The translations under genes and the position numbers were made by a program. This document shows positions 9,073-17,515 of a stretch of 64,000 nt of DNA, piece by piece (positions within the stretch are counted from its first letter, which is position 1; every line of letters begins with the position of its first letter). Under the pieces are notes generated by a model. The model was not told the DNA's origin and did not search any database. It saw only the letters and a list, made by a program, of their open reading frames with translations. The stretch covers positions 124,001-188,000 of the forward strand of contig NZ_FOSN01000008.1 of the NCBI RefSeq assembly GCF_900114285.1, read 5' to 3'. The DNA comes from Methylocapsa palsarum (lineage in GTDB: Bacteria; Pseudomonadota; Alphaproteobacteria; Rhizobiales; Beijerinckiaceae).

Positions 9073-9687
9073 TTGAACAAGTTAACGGCAGGTGACCTTG
9101 CCAGCGCGGCCGAACCCTTCGAGTTATTCGCCGCCTGGCTCGACGAAGCCGGCCGGACCGAGCCGAACGATCCCAACGCCATGGCGCTTGCGACTGTCGA
9201 CGCCGACGGCTTGCCGAACGTTCGCATGGTGCTGCTGAAGGCCGCCGATCCGGCCGGATTCGTGTTCTACAGCAACGCCGAAAGCGCCAAGGGCGAAGAA
9301 CTGCGCGTCAACCAGAAGGCCGCCGCCGTCCTGCACTGGAAATCGCTGCGGCGGCAAGTGCGGCTGCGGGGGACGGTGAGCCTTGTCGACGGCGCCGAAG
9401 CGGATGAATATTTCGCCAGCCGGCCGCTCCAGAGCCGGATCGGCGCCTGGGCGAGCCAGCAGTCCCGACCGCTCGAGAGCCGGTTCGCCCTCGAGACGGC
9501 GGCCGCGAAATACGCCGCCAAATTCGCCTTCGCCACGATTCCCCGGCCGCCCTATTGGGTCGGCTACAGGATCGCGCCGCTCTACCTCGAGTTCTGGTCC
9601 GACGGGGCGTTCCGGCTCCATGACCGGATCGCGTTCCGCAGGCGCAGCCTTGAGGAAGGCTGGAGCAAGGAGCGGCTGTTTCCATGA
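9073..9687 (+). CDS. pdxH: Pyridoxamine 5'-phosphate oxidase
   Basis: A 204-residue FMN enzyme that oxidises pyridoxamine or pyridoxine 5'-phosphate to pyridoxal 5'-phosphate. Family blocks are clear: NVRMVLLK and [12 protein letters not shown] (FMN-phosphate binding), [27 protein letters not shown], and the C-terminal [14 protein letters not shown], ending RLFP where most relatives end RLAP. It starts with TTG, supported by GGAGAG six bases upstream. It is the first gene of a four-gene overlapping run (pdxH, Nudix, TIGR02301, P1 peptidase). Each junction is an ATGA or GTGA overlap, implying translational coupling. Confidence 0.95.
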   Translation: MNKLTAGDLASAAEPFELFAAWLDEAGRTEPNDPNAMALATVDADGLPNVRMVLLKAADPAGFVFYSNAESAKGEELRVNQKAAAVLHWKSLRRQVRLRGTVSLVDGAEADEYFASRPLQSRIGAWASQQSRPLESRFALETAAAKYAAKFAFATIPRPPYWVGYRIAPLYLEFWSDGAFRLHDRIAFRRRSLEEGWSKERLFP

Positions 9688-10208
9688 CCGTGAATGAAGC
9701 CGCGGCCCCGGACCTGGAAGCTCCCTGGAATTCAGAGCGCCGGGGATCAGAGGGGGAGAGTTCCGAGCGGACCTACCCGCCGCGTCCGTTTCTGGCGGTC
9801 AGCATCGCCGTCTTTCGCGAGGGCCGGGTGCTGCTCGCGGCGCGGACGCGCCCTCCGTTCAAAGGCCTGTTCTCCCTTCCCGGAGGGCTGGTCGAGACCG
9901 GCGAATCCCTCGCTGACGCCGCAGTGCGCGAATTGTTCGAGGAGGTGCGGGTCAAGGCGGCGATCGCTTCGTTCAACCGCCATGTCGAATCCATCGAATG
10001 GGATGCGTCCGGCAAGGTCCTGCGCCATTATGTGATCGCCTCGTTCGTCGGCGAATGGCTTTCGGGAGAGGGCGTTCCCGGCCCCGAAGCCAGTGAAATC
10101 ATCTGGGCCGACCCCTCCCGGCTCGGCCTCTTGAACTGCACGCCGCAAACCGAAGCCGTCGTCGGATCGGCGCAGCTTCTGTTGCGGGGACAAAGGCAGG
10201 TGTTGTGA
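9684..10208 (+). CDS. Nudix hydrolase
   Basis: 174 residues, starting at the ATG of an ATGA overlap with pdxH. The Nudix box is complete ([22 protein letters not shown]), with the catalytic REXXEE glutamates, so it should hydrolyse a nucleoside diphosphate linked to another group using Mg2+. About 28 N-terminal residues are polar and probably disordered before the fold begins at [14 protein letters not shown]. The domain resembles ADP-ribose/NADH-type Nudix proteins, but substrate cannot be assigned from this motif. Coupling to pdxH may be only positional. Confidence 0.88.
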   Translation: MTVNEAAAPDLEAPWNSERRGSEGESSERTYPPRPFLAVSIAVFREGRVLLAARTRPPFKGLFSLPGGLVETGESLADAAVRELFEEVRVKAAIASFNRHVESIEWDASGKVLRHYVIASFVGEWLSGEGVPGPEASEIIWADPSRLGLLNCTPQTEAVVGSAQLLLRGQRQVL

Positions 10209-10789
10209 CCGATCGAGCGCTTCGCCACCGTTTTTTTCTCGGATTGCGCACCGGGTTCCGCTCCCTGGTCGCGGGAACGGCTCTGGCCGCGATGTGCTGG
10301 TCGCTCACGCCTGCGCCCGCCGCGGCGAAAGTTCCGCATGCGGCCAAAACCGCGCACGACAAGACAGCACAGGCCAAAACCAAAGCCCTCGTCGACAAAA
10401 ATAAAAAAGACGCCCCCGGCGCCAAAGCGAGGGACGCCGCCGCCAAGGCGGTGGAGCCGGCCGCGCCCGAACCCGCGGAAGCCCCCCCTCAATACGAGCC
10501 GAAAATGATGCGGCTTGCGGAAATATTGGGGGGACTGTCCTATCTCGGCGATCTTTGCGGCGACGCCGGGGCGCCCGATTGGCGCGCAAGAATGCAGACG
10601 GTCCTGGAGACGGACGGCAATACGGCGCAACAAAAAGAGCGTCTCGCGGGGCTGTTCAATCGCAGTTTCAGAGGGTACGAGCGATCCTATCAGATCTGCA
10701 CTCCGAACGCGCAAGCCGCGATGACGCGGTTCCTGCTCGAGGGCGCGAACATCGTGCATGACCTCGTCAGCCGCTACGGCGCTTCGTGA
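10205..10789 (+). CDS. TIGR02301-family secreted protein of unknown function
   Basis: 194 residues, with a GTG start overlapping the Nudix stop (GTGA). An N-terminal signal-like hydrophobic stretch ends near APAAAKV. A Lys/Ala-rich low-complexity region follows (about 45-95), then a conserved helical domain: MMRLAEILGGLSYLGDLCG, FNRSFRGYERSYQICTPNA and a final LLEGANIVHDLV. Two cysteines about 60 residues apart could form a disulfide in the periplasm. The conserved part matches the TIGR02301 family, restricted to alphaproteobacteria and uncharacterised. Confidence 0.75.
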   Translation: MTDRALRHRFFLGLRTGFRSLVAGTALAAMCWSLTPAPAAAKVPHAAKTAHDKTAQAKTKALVDKNKKDAPGAKARDAAAKAVEPAAPEPAEAPPQYEPKMMRLAEILGGLSYLGDLCGDAGAPDWRARMQTVLETDGNTAQQKERLAGLFNRSFRGYERSYQICTPNAQAAMTRFLLEGANIVHDLVSRYGAS

Positions 10790-11811
10790 CGAGGAACCTC
10801 ATCACCGACGTCGGCGGCGTACTGGTCGGCCACGCGCGGGACGACAGGATCGGTTCCGGCGTCACCGCGCTGATCTTCGAGACGCCGGCGGTCGCCTCGA
10901 TCGCGGTCCATGGCGGGGCGCCGGGCCTGCGGGACACGGCCTTGCTCGAGCCGGAGATGACGGTCGAGCGGATTGACGCTTTGGCGCTGTCAGGCGGCTC
11001 CGTCTACGGCCTCGATTCCATGGGCGGAATCGTCGCTTTCCTGCGCGAGGCTGGCCGGGGCTTTGCGGTTGGCGACATCCGTGTCCCGATCGTTCCCGGG
11101 GCGGTCCTGTTCGACTTGCTCAATGGTGGCGATAAAGACTTCGGCGGCGACAAAGCGTTCGGCCGCGAGCCGGTCTACTGGCGCCTCGGCTACGAGGCGG
11201 CGCGCGCGGCGGCGAAGGATTTCAGGCTTGGAAGCGAAGGCGCAGGTTCCGGCGCAACGACGTTCAACCTGAAAGGCGGCCTCGGTTCGGCGAGCGATAC
11301 GTCGTCGAACGGCTTTCGCATCGGCGCGCTCGTCGCGGTCAATTCCCTCGGCCGGGCGACCATCGGCGACGGACCGCATTTTTGGGCCGCCCCCTATGAA
11401 AAAAGCGGCGAATTCGGCGGTCTTGGCTTGCCCTCCGCTTCGCCCACTTCCTGGCCCGCCGGCGCGCTCGACTGCAAGGTCAAGGGGGACGATCTCGAAA
11501 ACACCACCATCGCCATCGTCGCAACGGACGCGGACATGACAAAAGCCGAGGCCAAGCGCCTTGCCATCATGGCGCATGACGGCATGGCGCACGCGATCCG
11601 CCCCGCGCATGCGGCGATCGACGGCGACACGGTCTTCGCCGCCGCGACCGGAGCTTCGCGGAGAACGCCAACGATCCGCGACCGGACCGAGATCGGCATG
11701 CTCGCCGCGGACTGCCTCGCACGGGCGATCGCCCGAGCCGTTTTCGAAGCGTCGGCGCTCCCCTTCGCGGGCGCCTTGCCGAGCTGGCGCGGAAAATTCG
11801 GGACAGGGTAA
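10786..11811 (+). CDS. P1 (S58) family aminopeptidase/amidase, DmpA/NylC-like
   Basis: 341 residues, starting with the GTG of a GTGA overlap with the preceding gene. The protein belongs to the N-terminal-nucleophile P1 family (DmpA, BapA, NylC), which self-cleaves to expose the catalytic residue. Family blocks are ITDVGGVLVGHA at the N-terminus, ALSGGSVYGLDSMGGI and NTTIAIVATDADMTKAEAKRLA. The expected cleavage point is between Asn239 and Thr240 (ENTTI), so the nucleophile would be threonine, as in NylC, rather than the serine of DmpA. No signal peptide is visible. Substrate is unknown: beta-amino-acid, D-amino-acid or oligoamide hydrolysis are all found in the family. Confidence 0.85.
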   Translation: MTRNLITDVGGVLVGHARDDRIGSGVTALIFETPAVASIAVHGGAPGLRDTALLEPEMTVERIDALALSGGSVYGLDSMGGIVAFLREAGRGFAVGDIRVPIVPGAVLFDLLNGGDKDFGGDKAFGREPVYWRLGYEAARAAAKDFRLGSEGAGSGATTFNLKGGLGSASDTSSNGFRIGALVAVNSLGRATIGDGPHFWAAPYEKSGEFGGLGLPSASPTSWPAGALDCKVKGDDLENTTIAIVATDADMTKAEAKRLAIMAHDGMAHAIRPAHAAIDGDTVFAAATGASRRTPTIRDRTEIGMLAADCLARAIARAVFEASALPFAGALPSWRGKFGTG

Positions 11812-11926
11812 GGCTGGCTCCCGCAAGCCGGGCGACATACGAACAACGGCCGCGACTTTTGTCCCGCAGGGACCAAGGGCAGGCAGAGACAAGGGCAGGC
11901 AGGACAAGGGCGGGAGCGGCAGGACA

Positions 11927-12934
11927 ATGCGAAGGATCCTTGCGCAAGGATTAGCCGGAGCGACGATCGCAACCTTGATGGCGCTGGCCGGTCTGGGAGC
12001 CCCTTCGGCGTCCGCCGGCGATCTCGCCAGACCGGACGAAAAAACCTGGCGCGCGCCGGACGCCGGCGCCCTGCCCTATGATTCCCATGGACTGCTGGTG
12101 CGGCGCGGGCGTGATCTGATCACCGCGACCTACGCCCATATCGGCCCGGACGTCGCCAATTCCGCCAAACGTTTCGCCGGCAACAATCTTTCCTGCGGCA
12201 ATTGCCATCTCGACGCTGGCGCAAAGAAATTCGGCCTGCCCCTCTACGGGCTCTCTAGCGACTTCCCGAAATACAGCGCAAGGACCGGCGCCGAGATCTC
12301 CATCGAGGACCGCATCAATTCCTGCATGACGCGCAGCATGAACGGGCGGCCCCTCCCCGTGACGGGCCCGCAGATGAAGGCGCTGGTCTCGTATGTGAAG
12401 TTTCTGTCCTCGGGCCTTGCGCCGGGCGAGCAATTGCCGGGACATGGCGCGGGCAAGATGGCGGACCTCGACCGCGCGGCGGACCCCGCGCGCGGCGAAA
12501 AGGTCTATCAGCGCGCCTGCCTCGACTGCCACAACACAGACGGCTCCGGCGTCGCGCGCGACCCGAAAGCGTTGCAATTGGGCTATGCCGTGCCGCCGCT
12601 GTGGGGCAAGGACAGTTTCAACGAAGGCGCGGGCATGGCGCGGATCGGCGATCTCGCCAATTTCGTCCATTCCAACATGCCGCACGGCGCGGATTATTTA
12701 AACCCGCTGCTGAGCGACGAGGACTCCTGGGACGTCGCGGCTTATGTCGAATCGCAGCAAAGGCCGCAAAAACCCGGCCTCGCCGAGGATTTTTCCGGCC
12801 ATTTGCTGGATAAGCCGGTCGATGCGCCCTATGGCCCCTACGCCGATGATTTTCCTGAATCGCAGCACAAATACGGGCCGTTCGGGCCGATCAGGGCCGA
12901 AATTGCTCGGTTGAAGGGCGAGGGGAAGAAGTAG
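11927..12934 (+). CDS. Dihaem cytochrome c, thiosulfate dehydrogenase TsdA-like
   Basis: 335 residues from an ATG with AGGA just upstream; the frame is open earlier but overlaps the peptidase gene. A signal peptide ends near SASAGD. There are two haem-c sites: CGNCH and CLDCH. Forty-three residues after the first haem cysteine is DRINSCMTRSMNG, whose cysteine sits where TsdA has its unusual axial Cys ligand to haem 1. The second haem region has NFVHSNMP, supplying a plausible Met ligand. This spacing supports thiosulfate dehydrogenase/tetrathionate reductase rather than a generic cytochrome c. The protein would be periplasmic. Its spacer with the peptidase gene contains 15-17 bp near-repeats. 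No sox gene is nearby, so the direction of catalysis is open. Confidence 0.75.
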   Translation: MRRILAQGLAGATIATLMALAGLGAPSASAGDLARPDEKTWRAPDAGALPYDSHGLLVRRGRDLITATYAHIGPDVANSAKRFAGNNLSCGNCHLDAGAKKFGLPLYGLSSDFPKYSARTGAEISIEDRINSCMTRSMNGRPLPVTGPQMKALVSYVKFLSSGLAPGEQLPGHGAGKMADLDRAADPARGEKVYQRACLDCHNTDGSGVARDPKALQLGYAVPPLWGKDSFNEGAGMARIGDLANFVHSNMPHGADYLNPLLSDEDSWDVAAYVESQQRPQKPGLAEDFSGHLLDKPVDAPYGPYADDFPESQHKYGPFGPIRAEIARLKGEGKK

Positions 12935-13131
12935 CCCGGGAAATCGCGCTAAAAGAATGGTGACGGCGCGCCCGCCGGTCCAAAATCGCTATGCTCGCGG
13001 CTAGTCCGCGCGAGCTGTCGCATGCGCTTTGGTCGAGGCGTCCGCTGCCGACCTGCGATAATCAAGACCTGAGATAATCAAGAAACCCGCGCCGGCGGCT
13101 GATGCAGATTTCGAGGGCGCCGAGAGCTGGC

Positions 13132-13247
13132 TAGCGCCTATTCCGATCGGATTGAATCAATCCAATCGACAAGACTATGCTCAAGCTTTTGACTCTTGAG
13201 CGATTTCTGATCGATCGCATGACTTCATGCGATCGGAAAGCGCTCTA
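13132..13247 (-). repeat. Dispersed two-hairpin repeat, copy A (116 bp)
   Basis: Nearly the reverse complement of copy E (34974-35089). It consists of two imperfect hairpins joined by a link containing AAGCTT: one around GATTGAATCAATCCAATC and one around CGATCGCATGACTTCATG. The right end CTCTA provides, on the minus strand, the TAG stop codon of the DUF1398 gene (13245-13247). The 12935-13131 spacer before it holds no gene, only a 16-bp tandem duplication near 13057. Confidence 0.85.
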
Positions 13248-13646
13248 TTGCGGAAAATGCTCGACGTGCGTCTCGGCTGTGCGGCCGAAATAGACGGCGC
13301 GACGCCCGCTAAAAGAGACGATGTAGCCCGCGCACCCCGCCTCCATGACCTTTCGGCAAAAGCCCTCATAGGTGTAACCCGGCGCGAGCTGTTGCGCTTC
13401 GCGGATCGCGGCTTGGATGGAGGCCGCGTCAAAGAATTCCGCGACAGGCGCATTTGGCCGGAGCGTCCCCAGCTCGACGCTTTCGCCATCTGGGCGGTAA
13501 TAGACGGCTTTGGCGCGTCGGAAGTCTATGGAATAGCTTTCAAAGCCTTCCTGCATCAGCGCGCCCACGATTTGCGGGAACGTCATCGTGTGACGTTCCG
13601 CGCCTTGCAGGCATGTCTCGGCAATTTGTATGAGGCGATCTTCCAT
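13245..13646 (-). CDS. DUF1398 family protein
   Basis: 133 residues, starting at the ATG at 13646, which has a GGAAAGA ribosome site; the longer frame would run into the MarR gene. The sequence (FPQIVGALMQEGFESYSIDFRRAKAVYYRPDGES near residues 24-55; GYTYEGFCRKVMEAGCAGYIVSF later) fits DUF1398, small soluble proteins of unknown role. Its TAG stop lies exactly at the edge of repeat copy A, so the repeat may also end transcription. It is 17 bp downstream of the MarR gene on the same strand, so the two are probably co-transcribed and controlled by the MarR operator. Confidence 0.75.
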   Translation of the reverse strand: MEDRLIQIAETCLQGAERHTMTFPQIVGALMQEGFESYSIDFRRAKAVYYRPDGESVELGTLRPNAPVAEFFDAASIQAAIREAQQLAPGYTYEGFCRKVMEAGCAGYIVSFSGRRAVYFGRTAETHVEHFPQ

Positions 13647-13663
13647 TTTCTGTCTTTCCGTAA

Positions 13664-14119
13664 TCACTCGATGGGTATGGCGGTAATGCCCAAATGCACG
13701 ACGGCCTCCTTCAATATCCGCCTCAGCGTGGCGCGATCTTCGCTGCTGAAATGCCCGAAGCATTCGGCTTCGTTCTGTTCAGCCAGCGCGGCGAGTTCGG
13801 GCGCCATTTGCGCCCCTTGTGCTGTTAGCCGCAGAGTTTGCGCGCGCCCGTCAGTAGAGCTGGCTTTCCGTGCAACCAGCGACTTCGAGATGAGACGATC
13901 CGCCAGCTTTGAAATTGCGCCGCGCGTCATGCCCATCTCATCGGCGAGCTGACTTGGCGCTATGGGCTGTTTGCTGTGAAGCACGCGCATCATCGCCCAT
14001 TCTGCGACAGTCACGTCTTTTGTCGCCACTTTGCGAGCAAAGGCGTGGGACACGTGGTTCGAGACCTGGCGCAGCTGGTAGCCGAGGTGTGCGGTCAGTT
14101 CGGGAATGTTATCGGTCAT
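13664..14119 (-). CDS. MarR family transcriptional regulator
   Basis: 151 residues from the ATG at 14119 (AAGG ribosome site). The longer open frame would read through the operator and is rejected. The winged helix-turn-helix is clear at about 48-85: TVAEWAMMRVL, then IAPSQLADEMGMTRGAISKLADRL, followed by the wing with SSTDGRAQTLRLT. MarR proteins bind DNA as dimers and are usually released by a small ligand or oxidation; two cysteines are not obvious here. A perfect inverted repeat sits 13 bp upstream of the start, so autoregulation is very likely. DUF1398 is the probable co-regulated partner; purB is divergent. Confidence 0.9.
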   Translation of the reverse strand: MTDNIPELTAHLGYQLRQVSNHVSHAFARKVATKDVTVAEWAMMRVLHSKQPIAPSQLADEMGMTRGAISKLADRLISKSLVARKASSTDGRAQTLRLTAQGAQMAPELAALAEQNEAECFGHFSSEDRATLRRILKEAVVHLGITAIPIE

Positions 14120-14131
14120 TGCGCCTTCAAA

Positions 14132-14177
14132 TAGGTTGACTAGGAAACTAATCAGATAAAGTTTCCTAGTCAACCTA
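14132..14177. promoter_or_regulatory. MarR operator: perfect 18-bp inverted repeat, each arm itself a dyad
   Basis: Arms TAGGTTGACTAGGAAACT (14132-14149) and its exact complement (14160-14177) are separated by 10 bp. Each arm contains a smaller dyad, GTT-N2-CTAG-N2-AAC, the size of one MarR dimer site, so two dimers could bind side by side. A -35-like TTGACT lies in each arm. The site is between marR (minus) and purB (plus, start 14368). Confidence 0.8.
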
Positions 14178-14367
14178 ATTTCGCTCTTCGGCGCATTAAT
14201 CGGGACTTGCGCAGAGACCCGCACAGGAATGAGGCGCAAATCGCACTCCAACCCACGCTCGAAAACTTGAATTCATAAACGATTTCACGCCCCTCATTAG
14301 ACTTCCCGCCGCCTCCCATGGTACCGGCTGACGCCTCCCGAGCGCTCGCCTCACTGGAACCGCCAAA

Positions 14368-15675
14368 ATGATCCCCCGTTACTCCCGCCCCGAAATGGTC
14401 GCCGTCTGGGACGCGCAGACAAGGTTCCGCATCTGGTTCGAGATCGAGGCGCACGCCTGCGACGCTCTGGCGGAGATCGGCGTCATCCCCAAAGCCTCCG
14501 CCAAGGCGATCTGGGACAAGGCGGGCCATGTGGCCTTCGACGTCGCCCGCGTCGACGAGATCGAGAAGGTCACCAAGCACGACGTCATCGCGTTCCTGAC
14601 CCATCTCGCCGAGTTCATCGGCGAGGATTCGCGCTTCGTGCATCAGGGCATGACCTCGTCCGACGTGCTCGACACCTGCCTCGCCGTGCAGCTCGCCCGC
14701 GCCTCCGACCTTCTCCTCGCCGACATCGACGCCCTGCTCGCGGCGCTGAAGCGGCGGGCGTTCGAGCATAAATTGACCCCGACGATCGGCCGCTCGCATG
14801 GCATCCACGCAGAGCCGGTGACCTTCGGGTTGAAGCTGGCGCAGGCCCACGCCGAATTCGCCCGCGCGCGCGAACGTCTCGTCAACGCCCGCAAGGAAAT
14901 CGCCACCTGCGCGATTTCGGGCGCGGTCGGCACCTTCGCCAATATCGATTCGCGCGTCGAGGCGCATGTCGCCGCAAAGCTCGGGCTCACGGTCGAGCCG
15001 GCCTCGACCCAGATCATCCCGCGCGACCGCCATGCGATGTTCTTTGCGACGCTCGGCGTCATCGCCTCATCTATGGAGCGGCTCGCGACCGAAATCCGGC
15101 ACTTGCAGCGCACCGAAGTTCTTGAGGTCGAGGAATTCTTCTCGGAAGGCCAGAAAGGCTCCTCCGCGATGCCTCACAAGCGCAATCCGGTGCTGACCGA
15201 AAATGTCACCGGCCTCGCCCGCCTCGTGCGCGGCATGGCGCTGCCGGCGATGGAGAACGTGGCGCTCTGGCACGAGCGCGACATCTCGCATTCCTCGGTC
15301 GAGCGGATGATCGCGCCCGATGCCACGGTCACGCTGGATTTCGCGCTGAACCGGCTGACCGGCGTCATCGACAAGCTTCTCGTCTATCCTGCCAATATGA
15401 AGAAAAACCTCGACCGGCTCGGCGGTCTCATTCATTCGCAGCGCGTGCTGCTCGCCCTGACCCAAAAAGGCGTCAGCCGGGAGGACGCCTATTCCTTGGT
15501 GCAGCGCAACGCCATGCCGGTCTGGCGCGGCGAGGGGGATTTCCTCACCCTCCTGAAAAGCGACGGCGACGTCGCCAAGGCGCTGAGCGCCGCGGAACTC
15601 GAAGACCTGTTCGATCTCGGCTATCATCTGAAAAATATCGACATTATCTTCGATCGCGTCTTCGGAGAAGCTTGA
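14368..15675 (+). CDS. purB: Adenylosuccinate lyase
   Basis: 435 residues. It catalyses two fumarate-releasing steps of purine synthesis (SAICAR to AICAR, adenylosuccinate to AMP). The superfamily signature GSSAMPHKRNP is present around residue 265. The catalytic histidine region GRSHGIHAEPVTFG (near 140) and the N-terminal HDVIAFL/TSSDVLDT motifs are also present. Length and absence of insertions fit the short bacterial form. It is transcribed away from the MarR gene. The spacer of about 190 bp after the operator shows no other element I can support. Confidence 0.96.
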   Translation: MIPRYSRPEMVAVWDAQTRFRIWFEIEAHACDALAEIGVIPKASAKAIWDKAGHVAFDVARVDEIEKVTKHDVIAFLTHLAEFIGEDSRFVHQGMTSSDVLDTCLAVQLARASDLLLADIDALLAALKRRAFEHKLTPTIGRSHGIHAEPVTFGLKLAQAHAEFARARERLVNARKEIATCAISGAVGTFANIDSRVEAHVAAKLGLTVEPASTQIIPRDRHAMFFATLGVIASSMERLATEIRHLQRTEVLEVEEFFSEGQKGSSAMPHKRNPVLTENVTGLARLVRGMALPAMENVALWHERDISHSSVERMIAPDATVTLDFALNRLTGVIDKLLVYPANMKKNLDRLGGLIHSQRVLLALTQKGVSREDAYSLVQRNAMPVWRGEGDFLTLLKSDGDVAKALSAAELEDLFDLGYHLKNIDIIFDRVFGEA

Positions 15676-15705
15676 CGCCCTCCCCTGCCCGGAAAGGATC
15701 GCCGC

Positions 15706-16326
15706 TTGAACCCCAGCCTTGTCGACTTCACCGGACGGGCTCTTTCAAACGGCATCGAGCGCGACGAGATTTCGCGAGCGCTGCGCTCGGCGGGATGGCC
15801 CGAGGATGAGATCGCCGCGGCCCTCGGCGCGTTCGCGGAGGTCGATTTTCCGTTTCCCGTCCCAAAGCCGAAACCGCATCTCTCAGCGCGCGAGACATTC
15901 ATTCATCTCGTCCTTTTTGTCTCGCTCTACACCTGCCTCTGGGCGATTGTCTCGATCATTTTCAGCTTCATCGACCGCTCGCTCCCGGATCCGCTTCACG
16001 CCGGAGAAGGCTTCGCCGAGACGATCCGCAACGAGATTTCGACCCTGATCGTTTTCTTTCCCTTGTTCGTTTTGATGTTCCGCTATGCCGAGCGGAACCG
16101 GGCGGACCCCGCCCGCCGCGATTCCAAAGTGCGCCGATGGATCATTTTCCTCACGCTCTTCGTCGCGGCGATCATTTTCGCCGGCGATCTCGTGGCGCTC
16201 GTCCAGTCTGTCCTCGGCGGCGCACTGACGTCGCGGTTTTTCTTCAAAAGCCTCACCATCGCGATCGTCGCCGGCGGCCTGTTCGCCTTTTTCCTCCATG
16301 ACGTGCGCCAGGACGAACAGCAATGA
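15706..16326 (+). CDS. DUF5671 domain membrane protein
   Basis: 206 residues from a TTG start with a GGAAAGGA-like ribosome site. The N-terminal 45 residues form a small soluble helical region (ALRSAGWPEDEIAAAL) resembling a UBA-like helix bundle. Four transmembrane helices follow: about 65-90 (FIHLVLFVSLYTCLWAIVSI), 110-128, 145-165 and 178-195. The PKPHLSARETFIHLVLFVSLY block matches DUF5671. Function is unknown. The stop overlaps the next start (ATGA), so the two proteins are probably made together. Confidence 0.7.
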   Translation: MNPSLVDFTGRALSNGIERDEISRALRSAGWPEDEIAAALGAFAEVDFPFPVPKPKPHLSARETFIHLVLFVSLYTCLWAIVSIIFSFIDRSLPDPLHAGEGFAETIRNEISTLIVFFPLFVLMFRYAERNRADPARRDSKVRRWIIFLTLFVAAIIFAGDLVALVQSVLGGALTSRFFFKSLTIAIVAGGLFAFFLHDVRQDEQQ

Positions 16327-16769
16327 GCGGCGCAAGCCGCGCTCCGCTGATCTTTCTGACGGCAAGCTCCATTCTCGTCGCCGGCGTGATCGCCGCCGGA
16401 CTTTGGATCACGCCCTCGCCTTCGAGGCAGCGCGCGATCGATCTCGACCGACAGGAAATTTCCGACCTCACCGCCCTTGCGCAAGCCGTTCTCGCCTCTC
16501 AGCGCGCCAGCGGAAAATGGCCGGCCTCGCTTCGCACTCTGCCGGAGGCTGCGTCGCTGCGCCTCGCCGATGCGGCGACAGGCGCCGAATACGAATACAT
16601 CCTGAACGATTCCAAACGATTTCAGCTTTGCGCTGTTTTCACGACGGTTTCCGACCGCGCCGTCAGTTCGTCTCCGCCCGAAGCCTCCGGCTGGAAGCAT
16701 CAGCGGGGGCGCCAATGCTTCGCCTTTTCGACTTCGCCGGGCGCCACCCCACGCGAGACGCAGGACTGA
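16323..16769 (+). CDS. Uncharacterised single-span protein coupled to the DUF5671 gene
   Basis: 148 residues, starting in an ATGA overlap with the DUF5671 gene. One N-terminal transmembrane helix (LIFLTASSILVAGVIAAGLWI) is followed by a periplasmic domain. Its layout is a helix (DLTALAQAVLASQ), GKWPASLRTLPE, then strands around EYEYILNDSKRFQLCAVF and GRQCFAF. That pattern, with a late cysteine pair, loosely resembles pseudopilin-like C-terminal domains, but there is no prepilin cleavage motif. I do not recognise the family. Confidence 0.6.
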   Translation: MSGASRAPLIFLTASSILVAGVIAAGLWITPSPSRQRAIDLDRQEISDLTALAQAVLASQRASGKWPASLRTLPEAASLRLADAATGAEYEYILNDSKRFQLCAVFTTVSDRAVSSSPPEASGWKHQRGRQCFAFSTSPGATPRETQD

Positions 16770-16845
16770 GCCGGTTGAACGCCCGGGCCTTTCGTGTAGG
16801 AAAGGCGGCTACGGCGGCGCGCCCGCCACAGACAACGGAGTTTAG

Positions 16846-17493
16846 ATGAGAAGCGAAAATCGTCTTGACGGCCTGATCGCCCGGATCGTCGCGGATGAAA
16901 CCCTTCACGCGAGATGGCTCAATACGTTCTCCTTTCTCGAATATGTCGGGTTCCGCAAGATCGTGAAAAGCCAGCGGGCGGACATGATGTCGGCCGCGAT
17001 CCTGACTCATGCTCTCGAGGAAGGCCGCCATGCTCTCGGCCTCAAGAAACTTGCGACGAAACTCGGGGGCGCCGGCTTCGACTCCTATACGCACGAATCG
17101 CTTCTTTGCGGCGAGGAGGCCGAGACCTACTTCCAGAACCTCGACGGGGCCTGCGAAGACGCATTGCTGGCTTTGCCCGAGGCCGAACGCGCGAAGCTCG
17201 TCTATTGTTATGTGACCTGGCTCATCGAGCGCCGGGCGCTCGATGTCTATAGCGTTTATAAAGCGGCGCTCGGCGAATCCGAGATCGCGCGCAAGCTGCA
17301 TGGACTGCTCGCCGAGGAGGAGAAACACCTCGCCGACGTCGAAGGCTGGCTGCGGGCGAGCGACCCGCACTTCGCCGAACGCTCGAAAGCCTTCGAGACG
17401 ATCGAGGAGAACCTCTATGTCCGCTTTATCGACGCCCTGACCCAGGAACTCGCGTTCGCGGCGGAGCCGGCTCTCGCGCCGGCCGGCGGCTGA
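16846..17493 (+). CDS. Ferritin-like diiron protein, uncharacterised
   Basis: 215 residues, all helical. Metal-ligand spacing of a diiron four-helix bundle is visible: Glu32 (FLEYVGF), Glu59-x-x-His62 (EEGRH), a glutamate in LIERRALD near 126, and a second E-x-x-H in EEEKHLADV near 155. That resembles the ferritin-like superfamily (rubrerythrin, MiaE and related oxygenases) but not one named family. The protein is cytoplasmic. An alpha/beta hydrolase gene follows after 22 bp, suggesting an operon. Oxidation, iron storage or peroxide reduction are all possible. Confidence 0.65.
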   Translation: MRSENRLDGLIARIVADETLHARWLNTFSFLEYVGFRKIVKSQRADMMSAAILTHALEEGRHALGLKKLATKLGGAGFDSYTHESLLCGEEAETYFQNLDGACEDALLALPEAERAKLVYCYVTWLIERRALDVYSVYKAALGESEIARKLHGLLAEEEKHLADVEGWLRASDPHFAERSKAFETIEENLYVRFIDALTQELAFAAEPALAPAGG

Positions 17494-17515
17494 ACGTCTC
17501 GCCAGAATCGCGCCG

